A stretch of DNA of 64,000 nt from Flavobacterium geliluteum (GCF_017948595.1 NZ_JAGFBV010000008.1:79741-143740); one strand, 5' to 3'; positions 36,170 to 46,152 are shown, counted from the stretch's first letter. The notes: generated from the letters alone by a model not told the origin. Made by a program: numbers and translations.

Positions 36170-37711
36170 ATGAAATTAAAAGAATTTATAACAAAAACTG
36201 GAGAAATTATTTCATACAACGGAACGCCAGATCTGGATCAATTAGAGATTTTATCATCTGGTGCAGGAGATATTTGGCACAGTTCTTTTGAGCAAGGTTA
36301 CAAAAATGCTTTTCCAGAATTGCTCTATCAAACGGCTGTTTTTTTCTGGTATATCAATGATTTTGATCATCTTGACGAATGTGTGAGCTGGAGAATAAAT
36401 CCCAATCAATTTGCAATTCGGAAGTCTGTTTGGGAGACTTTGGGAGGTTTTGATCCTGACTACCAAAACCTTCAAATGCAAGCACTTGATTTTGGCTATA
36501 ATGCTTTGAGGAGTTCTGCGGCGATTCCGCTTTATATAAAAGGTCTTTTTGAAGAGAAAGAGATAGCAGGAATCAATATTTCAGTAAATGATCGATATGT
36601 TTTTTTTCGAAAAAACTTCAAAATTGATCACTCAGTATTTATGTTGTATCGAGAAGGTTTTTGGAAATGGAAAGAATGGAGTGCTTTTTTTTATGCTAAG
36701 AAAAATTTCAAAAAAAGAACTGAAAAAAGACCTCTTGTAAAACCTCGCCCATTGAATGTTATTGAAGGCAATCCAACGGTTAGTTACATCATTCCAACAA
36801 TGATGCGTCAACAGTTTGCTTTACAGCTTTTAAACGATTTAGCACACCAAACGTATCCTGTTTCTCAGGTAGTGGTAATAGATGCAACTCCAGAAAATCA
36901 AAGAAATGAAAGTTTGTATGATGAAAAAAAATATCCTTTTGAGTTAATTACAAAATGGCAGGAAACAAAAGGGAGTTGCAGGGCAAGGAATGAAGCCATA
37001 GAATTATGTACGGGCGACTATATTGTTTTTGGAGATGATGATATAAGGATTCAGCCAAATTTTATCGAAAATCATATTAGAATACTGCAAACGTACAAAG
37101 CGCATGCATCAGACGGTTTAGATGTCAGGGCAGATAATCAGGAACAAGACTTGACAGATTTGGAAAATAAATTGACACAGTTAGGTGATAAAAGATGGAA
37201 AGTAGGAATATCTCATACTTTTAATAACGCCAATACTTGTGTCAAAGCAGAGTATGTTCGAAAATTGATAGGAAATGATGTCAATTTTGATGGAGGTTAT
37301 GGCGAAGATACAGATTTTGGTTTGTCTTTGGCAAAATTAGGAGTAGCACTGATTTCAAATCCATTTTCGGTCAATTTACATTTAAAGCCAGCAACGGGAG
37401 GATATCGTTTTTGGGGCACCCAAGCTAAAATTTTAGGTAAAAAGAGAAAAGCCCAACCTTGGGAATTAGGTGTTCCTGTAAAAAGAATAAAGCCAGTTCC
37501 GAGTCCAACAATTATGTACGGAATTGTAAAACATTTTACACCTCAACAAGTCATGGAGTACAAATACAAACATTTTTTTCTGTATCTTTTTAAAGGCTCT
37601 AAAACGGGATTTTTATATCGATTTTTGCGTTTGCCATACAAAAATTTGCAGTTTAAAAAATCTTTGTTTTATGCTCGAAAATTAAATGAATTAGGAATTA
37701 GACACAAATAG
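36170..37711 (+). CDS. Family 2 glycosyltransferase with partial N-terminal GT-like domain
   Basis: A 513-residue protein. The catalytic GT2 domain starts near residue 202 (TVSYIIPTMMRQQFALQL) with VVVIDATPEN, CRARNEAIE, FGDDDIRI (DxD) and GGYGEDTDFG. The first 200 residues look like the back half of another GT-A domain (RINPNQFAIRKSVWETLGGF) without the nucleotide-binding front half. This could be an old fusion or a decayed tandem enzyme. The start is 5 bases after the previous stop. Confidence 0.82.
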   Translation: MKLKEFITKTGEIISYNGTPDLDQLEILSSGAGDIWHSSFEQGYKNAFPELLYQTAVFFWYINDFDHLDECVSWRINPNQFAIRKSVWETLGGFDPDYQNLQMQALDFGYNALRSSAAIPLYIKGLFEEKEIAGINISVNDRYVFFRKNFKIDHSVFMLYREGFWKWKEWSAFFYAKKNFKKRTEKRPLVKPRPLNVIEGNPTVSYIIPTMMRQQFALQLLNDLAHQTYPVSQVVVIDATPENQRNESLYDEKKYPFELITKWQETKGSCRARNEAIELCTGDYIVFGDDDIRIQPNFIENHIRILQTYKAHASDGLDVRADNQEQDLTDLENKLTQLGDKRWKVGISHTFNNANTCVKAEYVRKLIGNDVNFDGGYGEDTDFGLSLAKLGVALISNPFSVNLHLKPATGGYRFWGTQAKILGKKRKAQPWELGVPVKRIKPVPSPTIMYGIVKHFTPQQVMEYKYKHFFLYLFKGSKTGFLYRFLRLPYKNLQFKKSLFYARKLNELGIRHK

Positions 37712-37714
37712 AGT

Positions 37715-38707
37715 ATGAAATTTTCTTTAATTATTTGTACCTATATGCGTCCTGAACCGTTACTGCAATTATTGCAATCGGTTCAGAAACAGTCATTGTA
37801 TCCCGATGAAATACTCATTATTGATGGTTCGATCAACGATGAAACTAAAGAAGTAATAGCGCAAAATCATTTTGAAAAGTTACAATATTTTTTAGTTACG
37901 AAAGAAAATCGAGGACTAACAAAACAGCGTAATTTCGGAATTTCGAAAGTAAATTCAGCGATTGAAATCGTTTGTTTTTTGGATGATGATACTGTTTTAG
38001 AACCAGATTATTTTGAAATTTTACTAGGTACATATAAAAAAAATCCTGAAGCTCTCGGAGTTGGCGGGTACATTACAAATGAAGTAAAGTGGGATAAAGT
38101 AATAAGGAATTATATTCCTAAAAGTAACGAATTTTGTATTGACGAATGGAAGCGTAAAGATGGAAGTCGTTTTGTGTTGCGAAAGAAAATTGGTTTAGAT
38201 ACTGATTGTCCACCAGGTTTTTCTCCTAATTTTTCTCATGGAAGGAGTATAGGTTTTTTACCTCCCAGCAATAAAATATATGAAGTGGAACAATTAATGG
38301 GCGGTGTTTCGTCTTTTAGGAAAGTAATTTTTGACACATTTTCATTTTCTACTTATTTTGAAGGTTACGGTTTGTATGAAGATGCAGATTTTTCGCTAAG
38401 AGTATCAAAAACGGGGAAATTATATGTAAATACAGAGGCAAAATTAAGTCATTTTCATGCAGAGTCAGGAAGGCCTAACCAATATAAGTATGGTAAAATG
38501 GTAGTAAGAAACGGTTGGTATGTATGGAGAGTTAAAAATCCAAAACCAATTCTAAAAGACCGCTTAAAATGGAATGCGATTACAATTTTACTCATAATTA
38601 TAAGGTTGACAAATGTCATTACAGATAAAAATAAAAAAGCTGCATTTACAGAGTCTTTGGGCAGAATAATAGGGTGGTGGAGTCTGATTTTTAATAAACC
38701 AATATAA
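37715..38707 (+). CDS. Family 2 glycosyltransferase
   Basis: A 330-residue GT-A enzyme: FSLIICTYMRPEPLLQLLQS, EILIIDGSIND, LTKQRNFGIS, CFLDDDTVLEP (DxD) and GYGLYEDADFSLRV. A hydrophobic stretch (AITILLIIIRLTNVIT) near residues 288-303 may attach it to the inner membrane. It begins 3 bases after the stop of the preceding enzyme. Donor and acceptor are unknown. Confidence 0.88.
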   Translation: MKFSLIICTYMRPEPLLQLLQSVQKQSLYPDEILIIDGSINDETKEVIAQNHFEKLQYFLVTKENRGLTKQRNFGISKVNSAIEIVCFLDDDTVLEPDYFEILLGTYKKNPEALGVGGYITNEVKWDKVIRNYIPKSNEFCIDEWKRKDGSRFVLRKKIGLDTDCPPGFSPNFSHGRSIGFLPPSNKIYEVEQLMGGVSSFRKVIFDTFSFSTYFEGYGLYEDADFSLRVSKTGKLYVNTEAKLSHFHAESGRPNQYKYGKMVVRNGWYVWRVKNPKPILKDRLKWNAITILLIIIRLTNVITDKNKKAAFTESLGRIIGWWSLIFNKPI

Positions 38708-38720
38708 AGGAAATTAACGA

Positions 38721-39857
38721 ATGAGTTCTTCAATTATTAAATTTGCAATAATCACTCATGTAAATCACATTCAAAATCAAATGAAATTTTTTGGCTATGC
38801 ACCTTATATGCGCGAAATGAATATTTGGTTAAAATATGTTGATGAACTAATTGTTGTTGCACCCTTAAAAGATAATAATCCTTCAGTAATCGATCATTTT
38901 TATCAGCATCATATCATCGATTTTAGAAAGGTTCCCGATTTTAATGTAACGAGTCTAAAAAACATTTTTTTTTCGGTATTCAAATTGCCAATTATTTTTT
39001 GGCAGATTTTTAAGGCTATGAAAAATGCAAATCACATTCATTTGCGATGCCCTGGAAATATTGGATTGATAGGTTGTGTAGTACAAATATTTTTTCCTCA
39101 TAAAATGAAAACGGCTAAATATGCCGGAAATTGGGATCCAGGGAGCAAACAACCTTGGACATACAAATTGCAAAAGTATATTTTGAGCAATACTTTTTTG
39201 ACTCGAAATATGCAGGTTTTGGTTTACGGAGAATGGGAAAATCAAACAAGTAATATAAAACCATTTTTTACAGCCACTTATTCAGAGAATGAAAAAAAAG
39301 TCGTAATAAAAGAAAATTTTAAAACTAAAATACAGTTTGTTTTTGTTGGAAGTTTGGTATCCGGTAAAAACCCTATGTATGCAATTCAATTAATTGAGAA
39401 GTTAAAAAATAAAGGAAAAAATGTTGTTTTAAATGTGTACGGAAATGGTACTGAAAGTACAGTTCTGGAAGAATATATTAAAACACATCAATTAGAAAAT
39501 ACTATTTTTTTGCACGGTAATCAAAACCAGGAAATTGTTAAAACGGCCTATCAAAAAAGCCATTTTGTCTTATTGCCGTCAAAAAGCGAAGGTTGGCCCA
39601 AGGCCATTGCTGAGGGAATGTTTTGGGGTTGTGTTCCTATTGCAACCAAGGTTTCTTGTGTACCATACATGCTTGATTTTGGTAATCGCGGCATTTTATT
39701 AGAGATGAATCTGGATAAAGATGTTCTTCAACTAGAAAAAATAGTTGAAGATGAGAAAATTTTTATGATCATGAGCCAACTAGCAAAAGATTGGTCGCAA
39801 ATATATACCACAGATGTTTTTGAAACTGAAATCAAAAAGCTTTTAGAAAAAAGATGA
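38721..39857 (+). CDS. Family 4-like glycosyltransferase
   Basis: A 378-residue GT-B enzyme: HLRCPGNIGLIG and YAGNWDPGSKQPWTYKLQK in the acceptor half; FVFVGSLVSGKNPMYAIQLI, NVYGNGTES and LPSKSEGWPKAIAEGMFWGC in the donor half. It overlaps the next gene by 4 bases. The N-terminus has two possible Met starts only if the frame is shortened well into the fold, so 38721 is kept. Confidence 0.85.
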   Translation: MSSSIIKFAIITHVNHIQNQMKFFGYAPYMREMNIWLKYVDELIVVAPLKDNNPSVIDHFYQHHIIDFRKVPDFNVTSLKNIFFSVFKLPIIFWQIFKAMKNANHIHLRCPGNIGLIGCVVQIFFPHKMKTAKYAGNWDPGSKQPWTYKLQKYILSNTFLTRNMQVLVYGEWENQTSNIKPFFTATYSENEKKVVIKENFKTKIQFVFVGSLVSGKNPMYAIQLIEKLKNKGKNVVLNVYGNGTESTVLEEYIKTHQLENTIFLHGNQNQEIVKTAYQKSHFVLLPSKSEGWPKAIAEGMFWGCVPIATKVSCVPYMLDFGNRGILLEMNLDKDVLQLEKIVEDEKIFMIMSQLAKDWSQIYTTDVFETEIKKLLEKR

Positions 39858-40939
39858 GAATAGTACAAATTATAGACTCATTAGAAGCAGGAGGAGCAGA
39901 GCGAATGGCCGTAAATTATGCCAATGCTTTGGTCGGTAGAATTGCATTTTCGGGATTAGTGGTTACCCGAAAAGAAGGAATCTTAAAAAAACAATTAGAT
40001 GCAAAGGTTTCGTATTTATTTCTTAAAAAAACAAAAAGTATTGACTTTGGAGCAGTTTTTAGGCTTAGGAAATTTATAAAAGACAACAAAATCGATTTTA
40101 TTCATGCTCATAGTTCCTCTTTTTTTATTGCTGTTTTGGTAAAAATAACTTTTCCAAAAATACAAATCATTTGGCATGATCATTATGGTATTTCACAGGA
40201 TTTGAACGCAAGAAAAAATATAAGTTTAAAAATTGGTTCACTATTTTTTGCAGGAAGTATTGCAGTTAATCTAGCACTAAAAAAATGGGCAGAATCTTAT
40301 CTCTGGTCATCAAATATCGTTTATTTTTCTAATTTTATAATGAGTTCTTTTTTCTCAGACGAAGAGTTACCTTTACAAGGTGTTGATGATAAAAGAATTA
40401 TATGTGTAGCAAATCTTCGGGAGCAAAAAAATCATAAATTATTAATTAGCGCCGCTAATATAATCTGTAAAAAATATCCCGACTGGACTTTTCACTTGTT
40501 TGGAAAAGATTTTGAAGATGATTATTCTAAAGAGATTATGAATCTAATTCTAAATTTAAAATTAAAGAATAATGTCTTTTTTTACGGAACAACAGAGCAT
40601 GTTGTTTCGGCATTAAAACAATGCAATATTGCAGTTTTGTCTTCATTGTCAGAGGGACTTCCTTTGGCTATTTTAGAATATGGTAGGTGTAAAATGCCTG
40701 TGGTTGCAACAAATGTTGGGGAAGTTTCAAGTGTAATCAATTCTGGAAAAGAAGGTTTGGTGGTTGAATCAGATAATTTGGAACAATTTTCAAATTCGAT
40801 TATTAAATTCATAGAAAATGAAGAGTATAGAAATAAAATGGGAGAAGCTTTGTTTAGAAAAATTGAATTAAGTTTTAGTGAGCAATCTATTATTAAAGAA
40901 TACCTATATTGGCTGAATTCTTTGAGTAATTTTAGATAA
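39854..40939 (+). CDS. Family 4 glycosyltransferase
   Basis: A 361-residue GT-B enzyme: RIVQIIDSLEAGGAERMAVN, FIHAHSSSFF, IIWHDHYG, CVANLREQKNHKLLI, HLFGKDFEDDY and LSSLSEGLPLAILEYGRC, whose Glu residues form the usual donor-site pair. It is the last plain glycosyltransferase of the locus, coupled to its upstream neighbour by an ATGA overlap and followed 17 bases later by the ligase-like membrane protein. Confidence 0.9.
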   Translation: MRIVQIIDSLEAGGAERMAVNYANALVGRIAFSGLVVTRKEGILKKQLDAKVSYLFLKKTKSIDFGAVFRLRKFIKDNKIDFIHAHSSSFFIAVLVKITFPKIQIIWHDHYGISQDLNARKNISLKIGSLFFAGSIAVNLALKKWAESYLWSSNIVYFSNFIMSSFFSDEELPLQGVDDKRIICVANLREQKNHKLLISAANIICKKYPDWTFHLFGKDFEDDYSKEIMNLILNLKLKNNVFFYGTTEHVVSALKQCNIAVLSSLSEGLPLAILEYGRCKMPVVATNVGEVSSVINSGKEGLVVESDNLEQFSNSIIKFIENEEYRNKMGEALFRKIELSFSEQSIIKEYLYWLNSLSNFR

Positions 40940-40956
40940 AATATTTAAAAAAATAA

Positions 40957-42306
40957 ATGAAAAACACTCCATTGTCTTATGGCTATCTACTTATAATTCA
41001 TGCCGCAATTGCTTTGACAGTTTTTGCAATACCTTTTTTGTCTAAAATCTACGCTCTTTTAATACCTATTATTGGCTTTTTTATTGTTTTTAAAACCAAA
41101 AACAGAAATAACGAAGTTCTTCTGATTGCTGGTTATCTGGTAGGAGTTGAAGTTTTTCTCCGCATGACGGGTGGAAATTTTAACAATGAGTATATAAAGG
41201 TCACTGTGATTATCTTTATGCTTATCGGCATGATGTACAGCAACTTCTCTGTCAATGGTATGATTTATGCCGTCTTTATACTTCTTTTGGTGCCAGGAAT
41301 TTTAATAACTACAATAACGGCCGATTTTAATACAGATATCAAGAAAGCGTTAGTTTTTAATTTGTCGGGAGCAGTTTGTTTGGGGATTTCCTCCATATAT
41401 ATGTATAATAGGAGAATTGTATTTTCTGATTTACAAAATATTCTGGTAGCGATGGGACTTCCCGTAATCACTACAACTATTTATTTGTTTTTATACAATC
41501 CAAGTGTTCAGGGTGTTGTGACGGGGACGCAGTCTAACTTTGAAACTTCTGGGGGGTTTGGTCCTAATCAGGTATCTACTATTTTAGGTTTAGGGATTTT
41601 TGTTTTTTTTACACAATTAGTGCTGTTTTCAAAAACTAAAAAAGAAATTTTCTTAAATATTATATTATTTGTTTTGGTGAGTTACAGAGGAATCGTGACT
41701 TTCTCCAGAGGCGGGATTATTACCGGAGTGGTGATGATTTGCGCTCTTTTAGCAATCTTGTATTTGTTTTCTTCGTCAAAAAGTAAAGGGAAGTTGGGTT
41801 TTGTAATTCTCTTGACATTTATAATGGGTCTTGGTATTTGGGTATATAGTTCGGTGCAGACTTCGGGATTAATTAATAAACGATATGCCAATGAAGATTC
41901 GAGAGGTAGAACGAAGAAAGATCGTCTGGGAGGTCGCGAATTAATCATGCAGGACGAGTTCAAACTTTTTATTGATAACCCTGTCATGGGTATTGGAGCA
42001 GGTATGGGAAAGCAATTTAGGAAAGAAACATTTGGTGGAGAAGTTGCCTCACATAATGAAATCTCAAGGATGTTAAGTGAGCATGGAATATTTGGTATCT
42101 TAGGACTTTTATTGCTTTTTATAACACCTTTTGCTGTTTATATCAATAATCGACAGCATTTGTATTTTTTGTCGTTTTATTTTTTTTGGTTATTGACAAT
42201 AAATCATGCTTCAATGCGTACCGCAGCACCAGCGTTTATTTATGCTCTAACACTTCTTTGGGTAGAAATTAGAGTTCCGAAAAAAGGTGAAAATTCGCTA
42301 AACTAA
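40957..42306 (+). CDS. O-antigen ligase / polymerase-like membrane protein
   Basis: A 449-residue polytopic protein with about eleven helices and a large extracytoplasmic loop near residues 300-370. SRGGIITGVV and the loop PVMGIGAGMGKQF...HNEISRMLSEHGIFG match the Wzy_C/WaaL family. With ABC-type export a ligase (WaaL) joining the glycan to lipid A-core is expected; a Wzy polymerase would imply a second, flippase-dependent chain, and no Wzx is seen. Ligase is favoured but not proven. Confidence 0.8.
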   Translation: MKNTPLSYGYLLIIHAAIALTVFAIPFLSKIYALLIPIIGFFIVFKTKNRNNEVLLIAGYLVGVEVFLRMTGGNFNNEYIKVTVIIFMLIGMMYSNFSVNGMIYAVFILLLVPGILITTITADFNTDIKKALVFNLSGAVCLGISSIYMYNRRIVFSDLQNILVAMGLPVITTTIYLFLYNPSVQGVVTGTQSNFETSGGFGPNQVSTILGLGIFVFFTQLVLFSKTKKEIFLNIILFVLVSYRGIVTFSRGGIITGVVMICALLAILYLFSSSKSKGKLGFVILLTFIMGLGIWVYSSVQTSGLINKRYANEDSRGRTKKDRLGGRELIMQDEFKLFIDNPVMGIGAGMGKQFRKETFGGEVASHNEISRMLSEHGIFGILGLLLLFITPFAVYINNRQHLYFLSFYFFWLLTINHASMRTAAPAFIYALTLLWVEIRVPKKGENSLN

Positions 42307-42321
42307 TTTCTATTTTTATAA

Positions 42322-42329
42322 TACATTTG
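42322..42329 (+). promoter_or_regulatory. Promoter -7 element before the WcaJ-type gene
   Basis: TACATTTG matches TAnnTTTG, 34 bases before the start codon at 42363, in a 56-base gap. The expected TTTG box upstream is not seen. It may allow the second initiating transferase to be expressed apart from the preceding genes. Confidence 0.4.
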
Positions 42330-42362
42330 CCTTAATTATAGACTCGGAATAAATTTAAAAAA

Positions 42363-43751
42363 ATGCTTTCAAACAATAAAATGCATTTCGAAATTTCAGA
42401 AAGAAAAGTATTACTTCATATTTTTGATGCTTTTTTTGTTCTGGGCAGTTTGCATTTATTGAGTTTAATAGTAGAGTTTCACTATTTCAAATTTTCTTTA
42501 GAAAATTATTACTGGGAAGCTGTTTTAGTGCTTTATTTATTCCTGTTCGGGACCATTTTTGAAATGTACAATCTGCAAGTAGCAAGCAATCAATTTCAGA
42601 TTCTCAAAAGCACTATATTTACCACAACATCAACAGTTATTGTCTATTTACTTACACCGGTTTTGTCTCCCGAACTTCCAAAACACAGGATTGCCATCCT
42701 GACATTTTATCTTACCGTGCTTTTTGCGTTATTAATTTGGAGAAGTATTTATGTCTATTTTTTAGCATCCTATCGGTTTTTACAAAACGTAGTTTTAATT
42801 TGTGATCAAAATCAGGTAGAAGAGTTGGTGCTAGGTCTGGAAAGTGTTGATCCGCATTATAAAATAATAGGATTTGTGAATTCAGATTCTTCCGTAGATA
42901 AAAAAAATCATTACATAAAAGAAGTCAATAAAACAGATTTAAAGGTTTTTGTAAAAAATAATAATGTTTCAGAAATCATTATAGCCTCGCAAAAAACGGA
43001 CGGAATTACTCCAGATTTATACCAGCAATTATTACATCTTTTAGAATCTGGAAATGTAATACGCGAGTACACGCAAGTGTACGAAAGCAAAACCCAACGC
43101 ATTCCCGTGCAATACATAGCACGAGATTTTTATCGCTTTTTCCCTTTTAGCCGAAACAATCACAATAAATTATATTTATTATTAGTGCTTCTTATCGGAT
43201 ACATTTTTTCTTTGATTGGGATGTCGCTCTGTTTGGTTTTTATTCCTATTATTTTTGTTGGAAATTTAATCGGAAACAAAGGCCCTTTGTTTTATACGCA
43301 AGAGCGTGTTGGCAAAGACGGAGTAGTTTTCGAGATTTATAAATTCCGCACAATGGTAGCGAACTCTGAGCAAAACGGAGTTGTTTTTGCAACTTCAAAT
43401 GATAAAAGAATTACTCCTTTTGGAAAGTTTTTGCGCAAAACCCGACTTGACGAATTTCCTCAATTTATCAACATTCTAAAAGGAGATATGGCTGTTATTG
43501 GCCCCAGACCAGAGCGTCCATTTTTTGTGAAAGAAATTGCCGAAATTATGCCTTTTTATGAGACGAGACATGTTATCAAACCGGGTCTTACAGGCTGGGC
43601 ACAGGTAAATTATTCTTATGGAGAATCTATAGAAGAGAGTTTGATAAAGTTGCAATACGATTTGTATTATATCAAACACAGAAGCATTTTTCTCGATCTG
43701 AGCATTACTTTAAAAACATTTACAACCATACTTTTTTATCGCGGACAATAA
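42363..43751 (+). CDS. Undecaprenyl-phosphate hexose-1-phosphate transferase (WcaJ/WbaP-like polyprenyl glycosylphosphotransferase)
   Basis: A 462-residue inner-membrane protein: four N-terminal helices, a central Rossmann-like domain, one more helix near residues 265-290, and a C-terminal catalytic domain with YKFRTMVANSEQNG, RITPFGKFLRKTRLDEFPQF, MAVIGPRPERPFF and KPGLTGWAQVNY. It starts a glycan on undecaprenyl phosphate with a hexose-1-phosphate. It is the second initiating enzyme in the locus and of a different family from that at 7782. Its stop lies 3 bases from the end of the convergent gene. Confidence 0.92.
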   Translation: MLSNNKMHFEISERKVLLHIFDAFFVLGSLHLLSLIVEFHYFKFSLENYYWEAVLVLYLFLFGTIFEMYNLQVASNQFQILKSTIFTTTSTVIVYLLTPVLSPELPKHRIAILTFYLTVLFALLIWRSIYVYFLASYRFLQNVVLICDQNQVEELVLGLESVDPHYKIIGFVNSDSSVDKKNHYIKEVNKTDLKVFVKNNNVSEIIIASQKTDGITPDLYQQLLHLLESGNVIREYTQVYESKTQRIPVQYIARDFYRFFPFSRNNHNKLYLLLVLLIGYIFSLIGMSLCLVFIPIIFVGNLIGNKGPLFYTQERVGKDGVVFEIYKFRTMVANSEQNGVVFATSNDKRITPFGKFLRKTRLDEFPQFINILKGDMAVIGPRPERPFFVKEIAEIMPFYETRHVIKPGLTGWAQVNYSYGESIEESLIKLQYDLYYIKHRSIFLDLSITLKTFTTILFYRGQ

Positions 43752-43754
43752 TCT

Positions 43755-44894
43755 CTAAATAATAATCGGAATTGGTTTTTTGTTGCGAAGAGCTACTCTA
43801 ACCAAAACGATTCCGCTGGTGATAATCATAGGAAGTACTATCAAAAGATGTACTTTGTTGATCATAAACAAGAAATAAACGACCAAAAATAATAAGTGCA
43901 AAACTGCAAATCGATAGGTCCATTTTTTGTTTTTAATGAGAGATAGCAAAATTAAAATCAGTAAAAAAGGACTAAATAAAAGCACATTATAATTCATTGC
44001 CAACTCCTGATGAAGTGAGTAAAATCCAACGATTATAAAAAAGATTCCGATTAGAGATAAAACAAAAAGATAGCTTTTGTCGACAATTTTGTTTTTTGCT
44101 ACCGCTACAAAGGCAAGGATAAAAAGATAAGTATAAAGGTTATTCCACCATGAAAAAGGTGTTTCTTTTTCGAAATTTAAAATTGTCTTGCTTTTACTGG
44201 TTAACGGATGATTTTGAAAATTGATTTGCTCTAAGCTATTTTTCAATTCAAAAGGCAAAAATATTTTAGTTCCCGGTTGGTCTACTTTAGTTCCGAAAAT
44301 AATACTTGTTCCTAGTTTTTCATAAAAATGTCTATCAAAATAAGGAAATAAAATACTTCTGTAAGTAATAGTAGTGTCTCCTTTTTTTACAATTGCATTG
44401 CTTTTTAAAGTTTTATTGATGATGTCGACTACCATTGAAGTACAATTTTTGTCGATAAATTTATAAGTATAGTAACGATCTTCTGAAAGTAAAGTTCGAT
44501 TAAGATTAGAAAATAATTCTTGTTTCAGATTAATAGGAATTAGTAATTCTTGCTCGTAAACGCTTCTTTTTTCATTATTATAATCGTTAATAAAATCTAC
44601 GTAGGCATGCGCCGTAACAAAATATTGTAAATCTCCTTTTGCAAATTTGGCTACAAAATTTGGCGTTCTAAAATCAAAGGCACCATAATTATAAACGATA
44701 TCGATATGGTTTGTTGTATCGGTAACCCGAATGGCGGTATGACCAAAATACGAATAGGTCTCGTTACCAAGTCCGCATGTTAAAATGCTTACTTTTAAAT
44801 CTTTAGAAACAGGTATGTCTTGGCCAAAACCAACGCAACAACTTAGTACTAATAGTATGCTAAAAAGTGTTTTTTGAAGGAAGACTTTTTTCAT
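43755..44894 (-). CDS. DUF4105 (Lnb-type) membrane protein, putative lipoprotein N-acyltransferase
   Basis: A 379-residue envelope protein: a signal peptide (about 1-24), a periplasmic domain to about residue 245, then four to five membrane helices. The periplasmic part carries SYFGHTAIRV and DKNCTSMVVD, the His and Cys blocks of the DUF4105/Lnb N-terminal domain, which has an NlpC/P60-like fold. As I recall, Lnb of Bacteroides adds the third acyl chain to lipoproteins; that function is assigned by similarity only. It is 34 bases downstream of the PorV-like gene and probably co-transcribed. Confidence 0.75.
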   Translation of the reverse strand: MKKVFLQKTLFSILLVLSCCVGFGQDIPVSKDLKVSILTCGLGNETYSYFGHTAIRVTDTTNHIDIVYNYGAFDFRTPNFVAKFAKGDLQYFVTAHAYVDFINDYNNEKRSVYEQELLIPINLKQELFSNLNRTLLSEDRYYTYKFIDKNCTSMVVDIINKTLKSNAIVKKGDTTITYRSILFPYFDRHFYEKLGTSIIFGTKVDQPGTKIFLPFELKNSLEQINFQNHPLTSKSKTILNFEKETPFSWWNNLYTYLFILAFVAVAKNKIVDKSYLFVLSLIGIFFIIVGFYSLHQELAMNYNVLLFSPFLLILILLSLIKNKKWTYRFAVLHLLFLVVYFLFMINKVHLLIVLPMIITSGIVLVRVALRNKKPIPIII

Positions 44895-44928
44895 GATTTA
44901 AAATGTTAAGAAGTTTGTGGTTTTTAAA

Positions 44929-45999
44929 TTATTTTCTAAAGATACCTAAATCTACTTTCAAGGAAAAAATATTCGAATACAAAGCGGTACTTTGATTGCC
45001 TAAATCGGTCAAAGCGTAATCAATTTGTATGCCTTTATATTTAAAACCAAGACCAATATTGGGCTGAAAACTAAGTTTTTCGGTGCTGTCTAATTGCGTT
45101 ACATTCTGAAAATTTCCAGCTCCGGCTCTTAAAAAAACGAGATCTGTATAACCAAATTCAAAGCCCACTGCCGGATCAATACTTACTATTTGAGATGAAA
45201 TAATATCATTGGTTTGTTCAAAACGCATATTTAGATTGGTTGCGACCAAAAGGCTGTAATCATTATGGAAGTCAAATTTTTTGGCCACTCCTAATTGTGC
45301 TTTGGGCAAAGTAATTTCGGTACTTTCCGGCAATTCCTGATTTTCTCCCGGAATAGCATCAGAGATTTTCTTGTATTCTTTTTCGTCAATATTCCAAATA
45401 TTATATGTCGTGGTAATGTCGCGAAGCATGAGGCCAAATTTCCAATCGTTTCTTTCGAATTGTATTCCAAAATCAAAACCAAAACCCCAGGAATTGGCAA
45501 ATTTACCAATGATTCTTCGAATGATTTTAGCATTTACACCGTATTGAAAACCTTCTACAGGCAATTTTCTCGCATACGAAAAGGTAAAACCATAATCGGC
45601 AGTTGAAAATAAGCTAATTCGGTTGTAATCGATATTGCCTTGGTTGTCAATTAATTCTGTAGTGTCTAAGATGTCGTCAACTCCAAAACGAATCATCGAA
45701 ATTCCCCAAGCACTTCTGTCATCAATAGGGATTGCATAACCAATGTAGTCGTACTGCGCAATGTTGGCAAAATAATTGGCGTGCATCAATGATATTTGAT
45801 GATCTTCGAGGTGCAATAAACCTGCTGGATTCCAGTAGCCCGAATTAACATCGCTGGTCGAAGCAACAACGGCATTCGACATCCCTAAGGCTGCGGCATC
45901 AACACCAATATTCATAAATTCATTCGAATATTTACGAGTTGTTTGGCTGTATTGGGCGGTACAATAGCTAAGTAATAAAAAGACTAAAAATTTTTTCAA
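44929..45999 (-). CDS. PorV/PorQ-family outer-membrane beta-barrel protein
   Basis: A 356-residue exported protein: signal peptide (cut near SYCTAQYSQ), then a segment typical of the PorV/PorQ group, NIGVDAAALGMSNAVVAS with NSGYWNPAGL. Alternating strands with glycine and aromatic ends run to the C-terminus (SLKVDLGIF), as in FadL-like barrels. Proteins of this group include type IX secretion parts. Whether this one is PorV, PorQ or a side-branch (PorV2) cannot be told here. No other T9SS gene is in the window. Confidence 0.75.
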   Translation of the reverse strand: MKKFLVFLLLSYCTAQYSQTTRKYSNEFMNIGVDAAALGMSNAVVASTSDVNSGYWNPAGLLHLEDHQISLMHANYFANIAQYDYIGYAIPIDDRSAWGISMIRFGVDDILDTTELIDNQGNIDYNRISLFSTADYGFTFSYARKLPVEGFQYGVNAKIIRRIIGKFANSWGFGFDFGIQFERNDWKFGLMLRDITTTYNIWNIDEKEYKKISDAIPGENQELPESTEITLPKAQLGVAKKFDFHNDYSLLVATNLNMRFEQTNDIISSQIVSIDPAVGFEFGYTDLVFLRAGAGNFQNVTQLDSTEKLSFQPNIGLGFKYKGIQIDYALTDLGNQSTALYSNIFSLKVDLGIFRK

Positions 46000-46040
46000 C
46001 GTTTATTTTTTTGAAAACAGGGGCTTGTTTAAATTTTTAT

Positions 46041-46048
46041 CAAAAATA
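46041..46048 (-). promoter_or_regulatory. Possible promoter -7 element for the PorV-like gene
   Basis: On the minus strand this reads TATTTTTG, fitting TAnnTTTG, 42 bases before the start codon at 45999. No upstream TTTG box is evident at 19 bases. Confidence 0.35.
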
Positions 46049-46152
46049 TAATAATTTACTGAGCTTATTTACTCCTTTTAGTAAATATTGCTGATGGGTA
46101 TGATTTAATAAAAATCTATTTTAAAAACACGTGCAACATTAACATATTATGC

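Noticed and set aside
40957..42306. Firm call of Wzy polymerase
   Set aside because: Motifs do not separate Wzy from WaaL, and ABC export plus absence of Wzx favours a ligase.
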